From positions 4,645,001 through 4,697,956 of the forward strand of contig NZ_JNLE01000003.1 in assembly GCF_000702945.1 (NCBI RefSeq): DNA of 52,956 bases. Direction: 5' to 3'. Below, in pieces: positions 17,257-24,992 of this stretch. The position numbers were made by a program, and so were the translations under genes. Position 1 is the first letter of the stretch. Every line of letters begins with the position of its first letter. Below the pieces are notes generated by a model that saw nothing but the letters and a program-made list of their open reading frames with translations, was not told the origin of the DNA and made no database searches. The stretch is from Clostridium sp. KNHs205 (GTDB taxonomy: Bacteria > Bacillota > Clostridia > Lachnospirales > Lachnospiraceae).

Positions 17257-18432
17257 TTGTGCGGAATAGCAGGTTTTTGCAGCTTCAAGGAAAATTACTC
17301 TAAGGAGTCTGCCAAATGGCAGGAGACTCTGGCTAACATGAAGAACAGTATTAAGCACAGAGGTCCCGATGAGGACGGTTTTATGCTGGAAGAGCACGCG
17401 GGCTTTGCTCACGCCAGGCTATCTATAATCGACCTGGCAAACGGTAAGCAGCCAATGACCAGAAAAATCGGTAATCGCTCCTATACAATTATATATAACG
17501 GAGAACTCTATAACACCAGTGAGCTTAGAGAAGACTTGGAAATCAAAGGCTGGCGTTTTAAGACTACCAGTGATACAGAAGTTATTCTGGTGGGAATTAT
17601 CGAATATGGAAATGAGTTTGTGAAAGAATTAAACGGAATCTTTGCATTTGCAATCTGGGATTCCTATCAGGAAACCTTAAGTATCTTCAGAGACCGATTG
17701 GGTATCAAACCCCTTTTTTATACCAATACAGGCAATGCATTGATTTTCGGCTCTGAGCTCAAGGTTTTATTTGAATATCCTGGCATCAGACCTATAATAG
17801 ACAAGGAAGGGCTGTGTGAGGTCTTTGGAATCGGCCCTGCTAGAACATATGGAAAAGGTGTATTCAAAGGCTGTAAGGAGGTACTTCCCGGATATTATAA
17901 TGTATATACCAGAGACGGGATGAAAGAATATCAGTATTGGAAATTAGTAAGCCGGCCCCATACGGATTCTTATGAAGAAACCGTTGAAAAGACCGCTATT
18001 TTGCTAAAGGATTCTATAATCCGACAGATGATCTCTGATATTCCTATCTGTACTTTTCTCTCCGGCGGTGTAGACAGCAGTATCGTTACTGCCGTTTGTG
18101 CTTCTGAGCTTGCCAAAAGAGGCGAACAGCTTAATACCTTTTCCTTTGACTTTGCCGGAAATGATCAATACTTTAAGGCAAATGATTTTCAACCCTCCAG
18201 AGACAGACCTTATGTCGATTTGATGGTAAAGCATTTTAATACCAAACATACTTATCTGGAATGTGATAATTTTAAACTTGCAGATGCCTTGTATAAAGCA
18301 GTGGATGCAAAAGACCTTCCCGGTATGGCAGATGTGGATTCCTCCCTGCTATATTTTTGCAGTGAGGTAAAGAAATTCAATAAGGTTACACTTACAGGAG
18401 AATGTGCGGATGAATACGTACATATATGTTAA
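17257..18432 (+). CDS. asnB: Asparagine synthetase B, truncated by prophage insertion
   Basis: AsnB makes asparagine from aspartate, ATP and glutamine. The N-terminal glutaminase domain is complete: a TTG start at 17257 puts the nucleophile Cys at position 2 (CGIAGF), followed by HRGPDEDGF, YNGELYNTSELR and RDRLGIKPLFY. The synthetase domain begins normally, with the ATP-binding SGGVDSS near 270. It stops at TGECADE, where the family continues with IFGGYPW; instead six foreign residues and a stop follow. At 391 residues it lacks more than a third of the usual length. The fragment could still hydrolyse glutamine but should not make asparagine. The 3' half presumably lies beyond the right end of the prophage. 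Confidence 0.9.
   Translation: MCGIAGFCSFKENYSKESAKWQETLANMKNSIKHRGPDEDGFMLEEHAGFAHARLSIIDLANGKQPMTRKIGNRSYTIIYNGELYNTSELREDLEIKGWRFKTTSDTEVILVGIIEYGNEFVKELNGIFAFAIWDSYQETLSIFRDRLGIKPLFYTNTGNALIFGSELKVLFEYPGIRPIIDKEGLCEVFGIGPARTYGKGVFKGCKEVLPGYYNVYTRDGMKEYQYWKLVSRPHTDSYEETVEKTAILLKDSIIRQMISDIPICTFLSGGVDSSIVTAVCASELAKRGEQLNTFSFDFAGNDQYFKANDFQPSRDRPYVDLMVKHFNTKHTYLECDNFKLADALYKAVDAKDLPGMADVDSSLLYFCSEVKKFNKVTLTGECADEYVHIC
18400..18420. other. Probable left attachment junction (attL) in asnB
   Basis: Host asnB homology ends at the codons for Gly-Glu-Cys-Ala-Asp-Glu (about 18398-18415), and the next bases have no relation to asnB. All genes to the right are of phage type, so the crossover should lie in or next to this stretch. 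The matching right junction is outside the window, so the exact core cannot be fixed. Confidence 0.6.
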
Positions 18433-18503
18433 CATCCATTACAAGTAATATATACATTATAATAGGAAGTTACTTTATTATACACAGTTATTTCGTCTTT
18501 TCA

Positions 18504-18532
18504 TTTACAAGAGAACGTTTGTTCTGTATAAT
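18504..18532 (+). promoter_or_regulatory. Promoter with LexA-like (SOS) box
   Basis: TTTACA (18504-18509), a 17-base spacer and consensus TATAAT (18527-18532). The spacer holds AGAACGTTTGTTCT (18512-18525), a dyad with the GAAC-N4-GTTC form of Gram-positive LexA boxes. It should drive the 80-residue gene that starts at 18563, under DNA-damage control. Confidence 0.7.
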
Positions 18533-18562
18533 TAGATTTATTAAACCGTGAGGTACTAACCT

Positions 18563-18805
18563 ATGAATATCCCTATAGATGTAATTGCAATATTTGACCA
18601 TCAAGGTAATATAACTCCTTCCTATGTGCGCTTGGAGGATGAAAAGCATAAGCTAATTAATCATAAAGTAACAGATGTTAAGCTGCAGCAAGACCGCAAC
18701 TATGCCGGTATTGCAACGATAGACTACCTCTGCAAATTAGACGATGGCCGAAGCATAGAGCTTATGTTTTTCACGCGTGAACATAAGTGGGTTATAAAGC
18801 CTTGA
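18563..18805 (+). CDS. Small conserved hypothetical protein beside attL
   Basis: An 80-residue protein starting NIPIDVIAIFDHQGNITP, with no signal, membrane segment or metal motif. Alternating charged and hydrophobic residues suggest a small beta-rich fold. A GAGGT ribosome site precedes the ATG by 8 bases. I recall short proteins of this general pattern as common unknowns in clostridial genomes, but no function is established. The SOS-type promoter and location at the prophage edge suggest a role on induction, or a passenger gene. Confidence 0.7.
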   Translation: MNIPIDVIAIFDHQGNITPSYVRLEDEKHKLINHKVTDVKLQQDRNYAGIATIDYLCKLDDGRSIELMFFTREHKWVIKP

Positions 18806-18871
18806 TATTTTACAGAATATGTATTACAATATACTTGTTCTAGTCGTAGGAGCAAGCGACAATTTATATTT

Positions 18872-18902
18872 AATCCCCCAGAACCATCCCCTCTGGGGGA
18901 TT
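18872..18902 (+). terminator. Terminator after the 80-residue gene
   Basis: AATCCCCCAGA pairs with TCTGGGGGATT over 11 positions with a 9-base loop, followed by ATTTAATTT. Confidence 0.75.
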
Positions 18903-18969
18903 ATTTAATTTGACATCATAGGAAATATACTCCATAATAATTACATAATATTACACATAGGAGGAGTAT

Positions 18970-19638
18970 ATGAAAAAGTATTTATCTTTGTTATTAACCC
19001 TGGCACTTATATTTTCTCTGGCCGGACCTGTACAGACCGTAAGTGCCGCAACTATAAAACTTAATAAGACAAAAGTTTCTTTATTTGCAGGGGATTCAGT
19101 AGATTTAAAGTTAGTTGGAACAACTAAAAAAGTGAAATGGTCAAGCAGTGATTCCAATATTGTCAAGGTGTCCTCCTCAGGAAAGGTTACTGCTATGTTT
19201 GGTGGTAAAGCTAATGTAATCGCTAAAGTGGGAAATAAATCATATACCTGTAAAGTAACTGTTAAGTATGATGTTGATTATATGAAGGTAGAAAGTTACA
19301 ACTGGGTTGTTGGAATTTGGAACGATAGCTTTTGTGATATATACCATTATATTGAAGATGGGACAAGTGCTACCGGCAGAAAATTAGATGTTGAAAAATC
19401 GATTAAAAACGCTGAATCATATATGAAGAAAGTATATTTATATGATAATTTTGTGAAAAGTTTAAGTAACAGTGAATATTCTGACTTTAAATCTACATGG
19501 AAGGCCCTTAGAACTGAAGCAGACTATCTTTATAATAGAATCAAGGAGGAAACTCCAAGGGCAACTGATGAAACCTATGAATTCAAGTATGAATCTTTTA
19601 ACGATGAAATGTATGAATTGATGGGTTTACTGTATTAA
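18970..19638 (+). CDS. Secreted Ig-like (Big_2) domain protein
   Basis: A 222-residue exported protein. Residues 1-27 are a classic signal peptide (KKYLSLLLTLALIFSLAG, cleavage near VSA-AT). Residues 30-100 form one bacterial Ig-like group 2 domain, with the family pattern VKWSSSDSNIVKVSSSGKVT and KANVIAKVGNK. The remaining 120 residues are mostly helical, aromatic-rich and unrecognised. AGGAGG precedes the ATG. It is transcribed opposite to the phage late genes and has its own terminator, so it looks like a passenger (moron) gene that may alter the lysogen's surface. Confidence 0.85.
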   Translation: MKKYLSLLLTLALIFSLAGPVQTVSAATIKLNKTKVSLFAGDSVDLKLVGTTKKVKWSSSDSNIVKVSSSGKVTAMFGGKANVIAKVGNKSYTCKVTVKYDVDYMKVESYNWVVGIWNDSFCDIYHYIEDGTSATGRKLDVEKSIKNAESYMKKVYLYDNFVKSLSNSEYSDFKSTWKALRTEADYLYNRIKEETPRATDETYEFKYESFNDEMYELMGLLY

Positions 19639-19711
19639 ACCTAATATATTTGGACATAACCGTCCATTTACTGTTTACGCATCTATGTTATAATTATTTA
19701 CAGAGGGGATT

Positions 19712-19740
19712 ACCCCGGGTGTTCTATGCCCGGGGTTTTT
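19712..19740 (+). terminator. Terminator between Ig-like gene and endolysin
   Basis: ACCCCGGG and CCCGGGGT form a GC-rich 8-bp stem followed by TTTTTCTTATTTT on the plus strand. It separates the convergent Ig-like and endolysin genes. Confidence 0.85.
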
Positions 19741-19746
19741 CTTATT

Positions 19747-20406
19747 TTATCCCAATAACTTCTTTAACGCTGTAGCTCCTAGCTTACCATTCTGGATCCA
19801 GAGATTCTGTACACGGAACTTATTAACAGCTGCCGTTGTTTTATCTCCCCATATTCCGTCCGTTACCAATCCTGCTCCTATCTTCTTGTTAAGGGCTATT
19901 TGCACTGCCATAGTGACATAATAGGTTGTATGGCCTTTATAAAAAAGACTTTCAAAGTCCCCTTTTACCTGGAAGTGAGGAGAATCCGGGTTATCCTTCC
20001 AGTTCGCTCCGGGTTCAAAACCATACTTAAGCATTGTACTTATAATGGCTTTAGTCTCTTTATCCTGGCTGTCCCAGATAGCTGTCATCTTGCCTGATAC
20101 CTTACGCTGTGGAACGACGTCCACGGCTTTACGCTGTATATGTATACTGTTTAAAGTCCACGTCACCTTGGAAGCTTTAGGAGCGCTGTGAGCCGTTGCG
20201 AAAGTCTTTGTTATCCCTGCTGCTGTACACTCTGATATCGTGCGTCCCTGGCAGTACAAATAACGCTGACGCTCTAATGGGCGGTATGTCTCCACCACAA
20301 GAGGGTTAATGCCCTGTCTCTTAATATCTTCCAGGGCAAGGTTTAGCATAACTTGTACTAATGGATTAAGTTCTTTTATATCTCTGCATTGGTCTGTATT
20401 ACTCAT
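19747..20406 (-). CDS. M15 family peptidase endolysin with C-terminal peptidoglycan-binding-like domain
   Basis: The 219-residue endolysin cuts peptide cross-links of peptidoglycan at the end of the phage cycle. The zinc site of the M15 (VanY/L-alanoyl-D-glutamate peptidase) fold is His89 and Asp96 in SIHIQRKAVDVVP and His144 in DSPHFQV. Residues 160-219 (GLVTDGIWGDKTTAAVNKF) look like a peptidoglycan-binding repeat. There is no signal peptide, so export depends on the holin encoded just upstream, with which it overlaps by 8 bases. It is the last gene of the late operon. Confidence 0.92.
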   Translation of the reverse strand: MSNTDQCRDIKELNPLVQVMLNLALEDIKRQGINPLVVETYRPLERQRYLYCQGRTISECTAAGITKTFATAHSAPKASKVTWTLNSIHIQRKAVDVVPQRKVSGKMTAIWDSQDKETKAIISTMLKYGFEPGANWKDNPDSPHFQVKGDFESLFYKGHTTYYVTMAVQIALNKKIGAGLVTDGIWGDKTTAAVNKFRVQNLWIQNGKLGATALKKLLG

Positions 20407-20806
20407 TCTTGGAGTCCTCCTTATCTCTGAGCTGTAATAATGTTTCTTTAAGTTTGGGTGGTATGGGTATTAGCACAGCAGCGTTTTCAAGAAGGCTAAG
20501 GGCTTCATTCACAATGAAGAACATTATAACAATCTCTCTTAAGGCAATGGCTTCACCCAGCAACTTCTGGATTGTCCAAGCTGTTGTTATTACTATAAAA
20601 ATCATAATCTTTTTCAGAATACCTCTGAATCCTATTTCAGAGGATAGCTTTTTCTCATAGATTCCTTTAATTACGCCGGTTGCATAATCCAGTATAACGA
20701 GCACAATAATAGTTTTAAGTAAAAGGTCAAACCCTCCTAACCAACTGCATATAATTCCGCCCACCATTCCAAGGGCTAAACTGATTGAATTAAATAATTT
20801 ATCCAT
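20399..20806 (-). CDS. Phage holin
   Basis: A 135-residue membrane protein with several hydrophobic segments (starting ALGMVGGIICSWLGGF, then TIIVLVILDYATGVIKGIY, then IMIFIVITTAWTIQKLL and IVIMFFIVNEALSLLE). The D-Y-A-T-G motif and the charged C-tail are typical of the toxin-secretion/phage-lysis holin family (phage_holin_4 type). The ATG at 20806 is chosen since GAGAGGATGG lies before it. The neighbour is the endolysin. Confidence 0.9.
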   Translation of the reverse strand: MDKLFNSISLALGMVGGIICSWLGGFDLLLKTIIVLVILDYATGVIKGIYEKKLSSEIGFRGILKKIMIFIVITTAWTIQKLLGEAIALREIVIMFFIVNEALSLLENAAVLIPIPPKLKETLLQLRDKEDSKNE

Positions 20807-20826
20807 TTTATACCATCCTCTCAATA

Positions 20827-20854
20827 ATAAAAAGAGGAGCCTTTTTGCCCCTCT
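20827..20854 (-). terminator. Hairpin with U-run between tail and lysis genes
   Basis: On the minus strand AGAGGGGC pairs with GCTCCTCT (one wobble) across an A-rich loop, followed by TTTTATT. It overlaps the stop codon of the 45-residue gene at 20853 and lies 20 bases before the holin start, so it may reduce lysis-gene transcription. Confidence 0.6.
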
Positions 20855-20990
20855 ATACTAAACTGTCCAGTATACTCCAGACTACTTCCTGTAAGTTATA
20901 AAGCTTTGGAACATCTTCGCGCTGGTATGTCCCTGCCAATACTAAGCTAACCCATATCTTAACGATTGAACTATTTGGTGTAAACACCAT
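20853..20990 (-). CDS. CD1375-like small phage protein, copy 2
   Basis: A 45-residue protein: MVFTPNSSIVKIWVSLVLAG, then EDVPKLYNLQEVVWSILDSL. It aligns without gaps to the product of the gene directly upstream (21007-21144): both have FT-x-[DN], V-x-x-WV near residues 10-14, G-x-Y-x-x-E-x-VP, and NL-x-x-[IV]V-x-S-[IV]L. This pattern resembles the CD1375-like short protein of clostridial tail regions, whose function is unknown. GGCGGTG precedes the ATG. A longer in-frame reading upstream lies on the other copy and is rejected. Confidence 0.7.
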   Translation of the reverse strand: MVFTPNSSIVKIWVSLVLAGTYQREDVPKLYNLQEVVWSILDSLV

Positions 20991-21006
20991 AAGTAACACC
21001 GCCTTT

Positions 21007-21144
21007 CTAAGCTTTAGCTTCCAGAACACTGTTAACAATATCCCTAAGGTTACCAATGTTAGGAACCTGCTCTTTTTCGTACTGCCCATTCTTAACCACC
21101 CTTACCCATGTTTGTACTAATGCATTATCTTCCGTAAAATTCAT
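21007..21144 (-). CDS. CD1375-like small phage protein, copy 1
   Basis: A 45-residue protein (NFTEDNALVQTWVRVVKNGQ, then VPNIGNLRDIVNSVLEAKA), exactly as long as the paralogue downstream at 20853-20990. Its ATG overlaps the stop codon of the preceding gene in a TAATG junction, so it is translated by coupling; GAGGAGG lies in the end of that gene. It is probably a tail-associated or tail-regulatory small protein, function unknown. Confidence 0.7.
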   Translation of the reverse strand: MNFTEDNALVQTWVRVVKNGQYEKEQVPNIGNLRDIVNSVLEAKA

Positions 21145-21560
21145 TATGCTATTTCCTCCTCTTTTATCATAGACGCTATAAGGATTGTAATCTCAGCTAC
21201 GGCCGTATCGCTCATTGCTTGCTGTATAGTCATAGCACTCTGTAAGGCTCTCATTTCTCCAATACTGGCATCTGTACTTAATTCGATTAAGTATGTATCC
21301 TGTGGCTCTCCGTCTATCTCTGTACCGTATTCTGCTGCCATTCTTTTAAGGCTTATACAGTCCGAATAAACTGCTGCCGGTTGCCCATCATTTCCGATAT
21401 GGGTAATCTTTTTTTCTAGTCCCTCACGGATTATTAGAAGCATGGGGTCAAACTCCATACTTTTAACAACTTTAAAAGACCTTGTTTTCCTTTGGGCATC
21501 TTCTGATATCCCCATCGGTACAAGGTCAAATTCTGTGTTTCCGATTATTAATTTTTCCAT
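21144..21560 (-). CDS. Phage tail-region protein of unknown function
   Basis: A 138-residue soluble protein starting MEKLIIGNTEFDLVPMGISE. It has a beta-rich first half and a helical C-terminal half (MRALQSAMTIQQAMSDTAVA) that ends in acidic residues. I do not recognise a named family. It is the gene between the fibre gene and the two small CD1375-like genes, a place where Siphoviridae of this type carry baseplate accessory or XkdX-neighbour proteins. Confidence 0.65.
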   Translation of the reverse strand: MEKLIIGNTEFDLVPMGISEDAQRKTRSFKVVKSMEFDPMLLIIREGLEKKITHIGNDGQPAAVYSDCISLKRMAAEYGTEIDGEPQDTYLIELSTDASIGEMRALQSAMTIQQAMSDTAVAEITILIASMIKEEEIA

Positions 21561-21574
21561 AGTTTATCCTTTCC

Positions 21575-22339
21575 TTATGCCCAAGGGAACCACCCAGTTG
21601 AGTTGATGTTTCTGCGGCTATATTTTGCACCGGCAGTTGTAATAAATTCTTGGAACACCCAGTGACCATAATCAGCAGTTTTTACTGTTAATATTCCGTA
21701 TGCGTCAACTGGTGTATTTGTGGCACCTACATAGACTGAGTATATGCCTGCTGTAACAACAGTGTTTAAATCAGTAACTAATGATGAACCACTAATTTTT
21801 CCATTAATAACATCAATCTCCTGCCCAAGTGTATATCCGACATTAGCGCCTAAAGGTTTGTTCGAATCATTAACGGTGTCTGTGTTGGCTAAATCTGTAT
21901 TTCTTAAGAGTCTGTTCCAGCTTGGACTTCCACTTGTATACATTCTTTCATATGTTGTTCCTGTGGAGTCTATTGCTATCTGTGCATTTGCAGATGCGCT
22001 ACCTTTACACAGGCATATTCCCCAGTAAGCACTAGGAGCACCTACGTCTCCTGCTGAATAACTCACTATTTTTACCCCTAAGGCCCCCGTGGTATATATT
22101 TTATTTAACCCCTTCGTAGTATCAGCAAGGGTATATTTAATATTATTGTTTATATCCGTCAGTGATGTAAGAATATTTGTATTTGCATTTTCCAAATTAC
22201 CTACGGCATTTTCCAAATCAACTATAGCATTATCCAGATCGTTGATACCTTTATCCATCGTGTTAAGATTTATATCATTGACGGGTGTTGCTACTGAAGG
22301 TCTATTCTGAAAATTTACTCTGGTGTACCTTTTAGCCAA
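21575..22339 (-). CDS. Tail fibre protein with pyocin-knob-like C-terminus
   Basis: About 254 residues from a TTG start at 22339 that is preceded by GGAAGG; the frame also extends 15 codons upstream into the neighbouring gene. The N-terminal part includes a heptad-like segment (INDLDNAIVDLENAVGNLEN) that probably trimerises. Further on there is a repeated pattern near GTTYERMYTSGSPSWNRLL, and the C-terminus (VDAYGILTVKTADYGHWVFQ, then NSTGWFPWA) fits the pyocin_knob pattern seen in receptor-binding tail fibres. It should be involved in host recognition. Confidence 0.75.
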   Translation of the reverse strand: MAKRYTRVNFQNRPSVATPVNDINLNTMDKGINDLDNAIVDLENAVGNLENANTNILTSLTDINNNIKYTLADTTKGLNKIYTTGALGVKIVSYSAGDVGAPSAYWGICLCKGSASANAQIAIDSTGTTYERMYTSGSPSWNRLLRNTDLANTDTVNDSNKPLGANVGYTLGQEIDVINGKISGSSLVTDLNTVVTAGIYSVYVGATNTPVDAYGILTVKTADYGHWVFQEFITTAGAKYSRRNINSTGWFPWA

Positions 22340-22529
22340 CCTTATCACCTTCCTTTTGCGCTTGTTCCTGCTCCATCTGTACACAATTCTGCACTATCGC
22401 GTTTAATTGGTTAAGGATCTCAGCCATACACATACTCTGCACGATAACCGGCAAACCAGATTCATTGCCGATAGTCTCAACAGCTTTCGTTAATTTTTTC
22501 TTATACTCTATTATCGATAAATTATCCAT
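22332..22529 (-). CDS. Small tail-region protein
   Basis: A 65-residue mainly helical protein (NLSIIEYKKKLTKAVETIGN, then MAEILNQLNAIVQNCVQMEQ) ending in Glu/Gln/Lys. It overlaps the following fibre gene by 8 bases, a common sign of translational coupling. It may be a fibre chaperone by position only; no family is recognised. Confidence 0.6.
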   Translation of the reverse strand: MDNLSIIEYKKKLTKAVETIGNESGLPVIVQSMCMAEILNQLNAIVQNCVQMEQEQAQKEGDKVG

Positions 22530-22537
22530 TCATCCTC

Positions 22538-24580
22538 CTATACTAGCCCGTAGTTTTTTAATGCATTCACCAGATTGTTATAGGCATCTATAACATTTGC
22601 AAGTGTGCTCGACGTTGAAATGGTAGGTATTGTTTGCTTACTCCGCTGAGTTGCACCAAAGAAACCAAGCGTACCGGAACTGTGATGATAAAACCCTCTG
22701 GTATATAATCCGTTCCAGTAATTCAAGGATCCGGTACCAGGACCTCCAATATAACAATCCGATGTTAGAGGGTAAAGGTATTGTCCATTCCAGTACATGG
22801 AGTAACTTGAACCACCTGACCTGGTAGCAGATAAACCTACATAACCACTGCTGCTAGTAGCTTGGATGGATACTATCCTGCCCATGTTCACTACCGTATC
22901 ACCGTAGACAGCTGTCTTTTCAGAGGTATCACCTATAACAACCGCTTGGTAACTTCCTGATTCATTAGTGGTATTCTTAAAAGAAACAACATTGCTTGTA
23001 CCGCCAGAAGATACTGCATATACAGCCGTGTCATTATCATTAAGGTTCAGATACAATTTACCCACAATTGACACTGCATTGGAAACTAAGTCTATTTTAG
23101 TCCCTTCAATTTTGACACCGCCACCTGATAAGTTTATGGCTGCTATGACACCTGCAGTATCCACCTTTAGAGCTATTTGCCCAGCCTGTACATCAATCTG
23201 CCCTTGAAGGTTATTGTTAACATCAGTAACCTGCTGTGTAATACTTGTAGCAGTCTGAGATATCTGACTTTCAAGATTATTCTTAGTATCCGTGATCTGT
23301 GTCTGCAGCTGTCCGGCTGTCTGTGTGATCTGACTCTGTAAACCGGCTCCCATATCCGTTATGGTAATAGACATTTCTTCTACGGTCCGCTTCAATACAT
23401 TGGACTTGCCAAGGAGCTGAATTACCTGTGTGTTAAGACTAAAATTCTGTTCTCTTTCCTCATTACCCTCCGCCGAAAAAGTATCCCTGAGAGCCTGTAT
23501 ACCGGTAAGATTCCTTTTAAGGATGTATCCTGAGACAGTGTCGCTCTGTTCAAAAGAGGCTGTATCGCCTACCTCGACATAAGGTAATCCAATATTCTGA
23601 CTTTCAAATGGTCTGTAGGGTCTTTTCTGCATATTACCAAAGGCGTTAATAGCTATTGTTTCTAATTCTTCCGCGGATTTACCGAATACCAGGAAGTTTC
23701 CTTGTATGACATATGCATTTGTACCGGTACCCACTATAGCGCCGATATCGCCTTCCTCTTGGCGTATTTGGAGCTTATCTATCTCTTTTACGGTATACTC
23801 TTCAAAACGGATACCTGACCGCATGGCAACCGATATGTTTACAGCCTCGGTACCCTCCTGGAAGAAAGTCGTATCATTTTCATCTACCGGATAAAGATCA
23901 TCGGAAGGATAAAGATTATCTGCAGGATAAAGGCCGTAATTGGGTTCTAAGATAACATGCTTAAACTTTCCGTATCGACTTATTCGTCCGAATGCACCGT
24001 TTATCTCTTCGCTGGCCTGCAATACATCTCTTGCCTTAAGCTGTACCGGATCTATCGTTTTCTCGACCGTCATATTATCATTTGGGAGATGCCTTTCCTC
24101 TTCCTCTATATCAAGATAACTTAAAAGGCTGCCCCGAAAGGCAGCCAGTGTTAAAGGAAATGTCAGTCCGTTATACCATGAAGCAACGTCTGTATCAGTG
24201 TATTTTAATTTATCGTATGCTACTACATCCTTAAACCTTAAATCATCTTGTTTTTTACAGCTAAACACCCAGTAAGTACCAAGCGGGATAGATTCGCCCT
24301 CGACAACCTGAGTCACGGTGAACTCCTGACCTTTTAAGTCCTGAGTTACGTCTGCAACTGTAATTCTTATTAAAGAAGATTCACAGGATCCAAAAACAAG
24401 ATCTTCACTGCTACAGAGTGCTTCCTCTAATGAAAAGCTATCTTCCACGATTTGATCTGTTTCTATGGTCAGGCCAAGGACTGGAAAATGTATTATTAAA
24501 TCCTTTTCAACATTGGAAGGGACCAGAGGAAGAATATCGTTTCGTAACTTGTTTTTTAACTCTGTTGATATATCTATCAC
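22538..24580 (-). CDS. Tail-tip / fibre protein
   Basis: The 680-residue product has a gp27-like tail-hub N-terminus (about 1-390) and a fibre-like C-terminal part. Residues 215-235 hold three copies of a LYPxD-type motif (LYPADNLYPSDDLYPVD), which I have seen in similar clostridial phage tail proteins. From about 400 to 470 a coiled coil with repeated Q-S-Q-I-T-Q-T units runs into a Ser/Gly-rich beta region and a final helical end (NVIDAYNNLVNALKNYGLV). It follows the distal tail gene by a 4-base overlap and probably forms the tail tip that joins tail tube to receptor binding. Confidence 0.75.
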   Translation of the reverse strand: MIDISTELKNKLRNDILPLVPSNVEKDLIIHFPVLGLTIETDQIVEDSFSLEEALCSSEDLVFGSCESSLIRITVADVTQDLKGQEFTVTQVVEGESIPLGTYWVFSCKKQDDLRFKDVVAYDKLKYTDTDVASWYNGLTFPLTLAAFRGSLLSYLDIEEEERHLPNDNMTVEKTIDPVQLKARDVLQASEEINGAFGRISRYGKFKHVILEPNYGLYPADNLYPSDDLYPVDENDTTFFQEGTEAVNISVAMRSGIRFEEYTVKEIDKLQIRQEEGDIGAIVGTGTNAYVIQGNFLVFGKSAEELETIAINAFGNMQKRPYRPFESQNIGLPYVEVGDTASFEQSDTVSGYILKRNLTGIQALRDTFSAEGNEEREQNFSLNTQVIQLLGKSNVLKRTVEEMSITITDMGAGLQSQITQTAGQLQTQITDTKNNLESQISQTATSITQQVTDVNNNLQGQIDVQAGQIALKVDTAGVIAAINLSGGGVKIEGTKIDLVSNAVSIVGKLYLNLNDNDTAVYAVSSGGTSNVVSFKNTTNESGSYQAVVIGDTSEKTAVYGDTVVNMGRIVSIQATSSSGYVGLSATRSGGSSYSMYWNGQYLYPLTSDCYIGGPGTGSLNYWNGLYTRGFYHHSSGTLGFFGATQRSKQTIPTISTSSTLANVIDAYNNLVNALKNYGLV

Positions 24581-24981
24581 TGCGGCTCCTCCCCGTATGC
24601 TATAAATTCAATTTCCATTCCCTCATAGTAAAAGTTTCCATCGTCGTCAATCTTATCTACTACATATTCAATATCAGGAACATAGCAAACACCATATTCA
24701 TAGCTGTTCGTTTCATCATTCCAACGCTCAGCAGGAACGTAATCTCGATTTAGGAAAAAAAACTGGACAATAAGCTTCTGGCCATAGGTTAGGTCAATCG
24801 TCTTAAGCTTACTGGTAGTCCTTTTTACGGGTAAGATATTCCTACGCGTTATCCCCTTGCCGTCAGTGTAGCTGTTCTTATCCTGTCTACGGTTAGGCGT
24901 GTTCCTGTACCCTCCACGAGCAAGGAGCGCATTAGGGAATATGGTGCCGTCAACTTTTAAAACATAACCGTTACCTGTCAT
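24577..24981 (-). CDS. Small tail protein (DUF6711-like, distal tail position)
   Basis: A 134-residue protein with KVDGTIFPNALLARGGYRNT near the start and several aromatic-rich strands (YGQKLIVQFFFLNRDYVPAE). It lies between the tape measure and the tail-tip gene, where short proteins of this pattern (DUF6711-like) occur in clostridial siphophages and probably connect the tube to the tip. It overlaps the tail-tip gene by 4 bases. Confidence 0.65.
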   Translation of the reverse strand: MTGNGYVLKVDGTIFPNALLARGGYRNTPNRRQDKNSYTDGKGITRRNILPVKRTTSKLKTIDLTYGQKLIVQFFFLNRDYVPAERWNDETNSYEYGVCYVPDIEYVVDKIDDDGNFYYEGMEIEFIAYGEEPQ

Positions 24982-24992
24982 AACACACCTCC

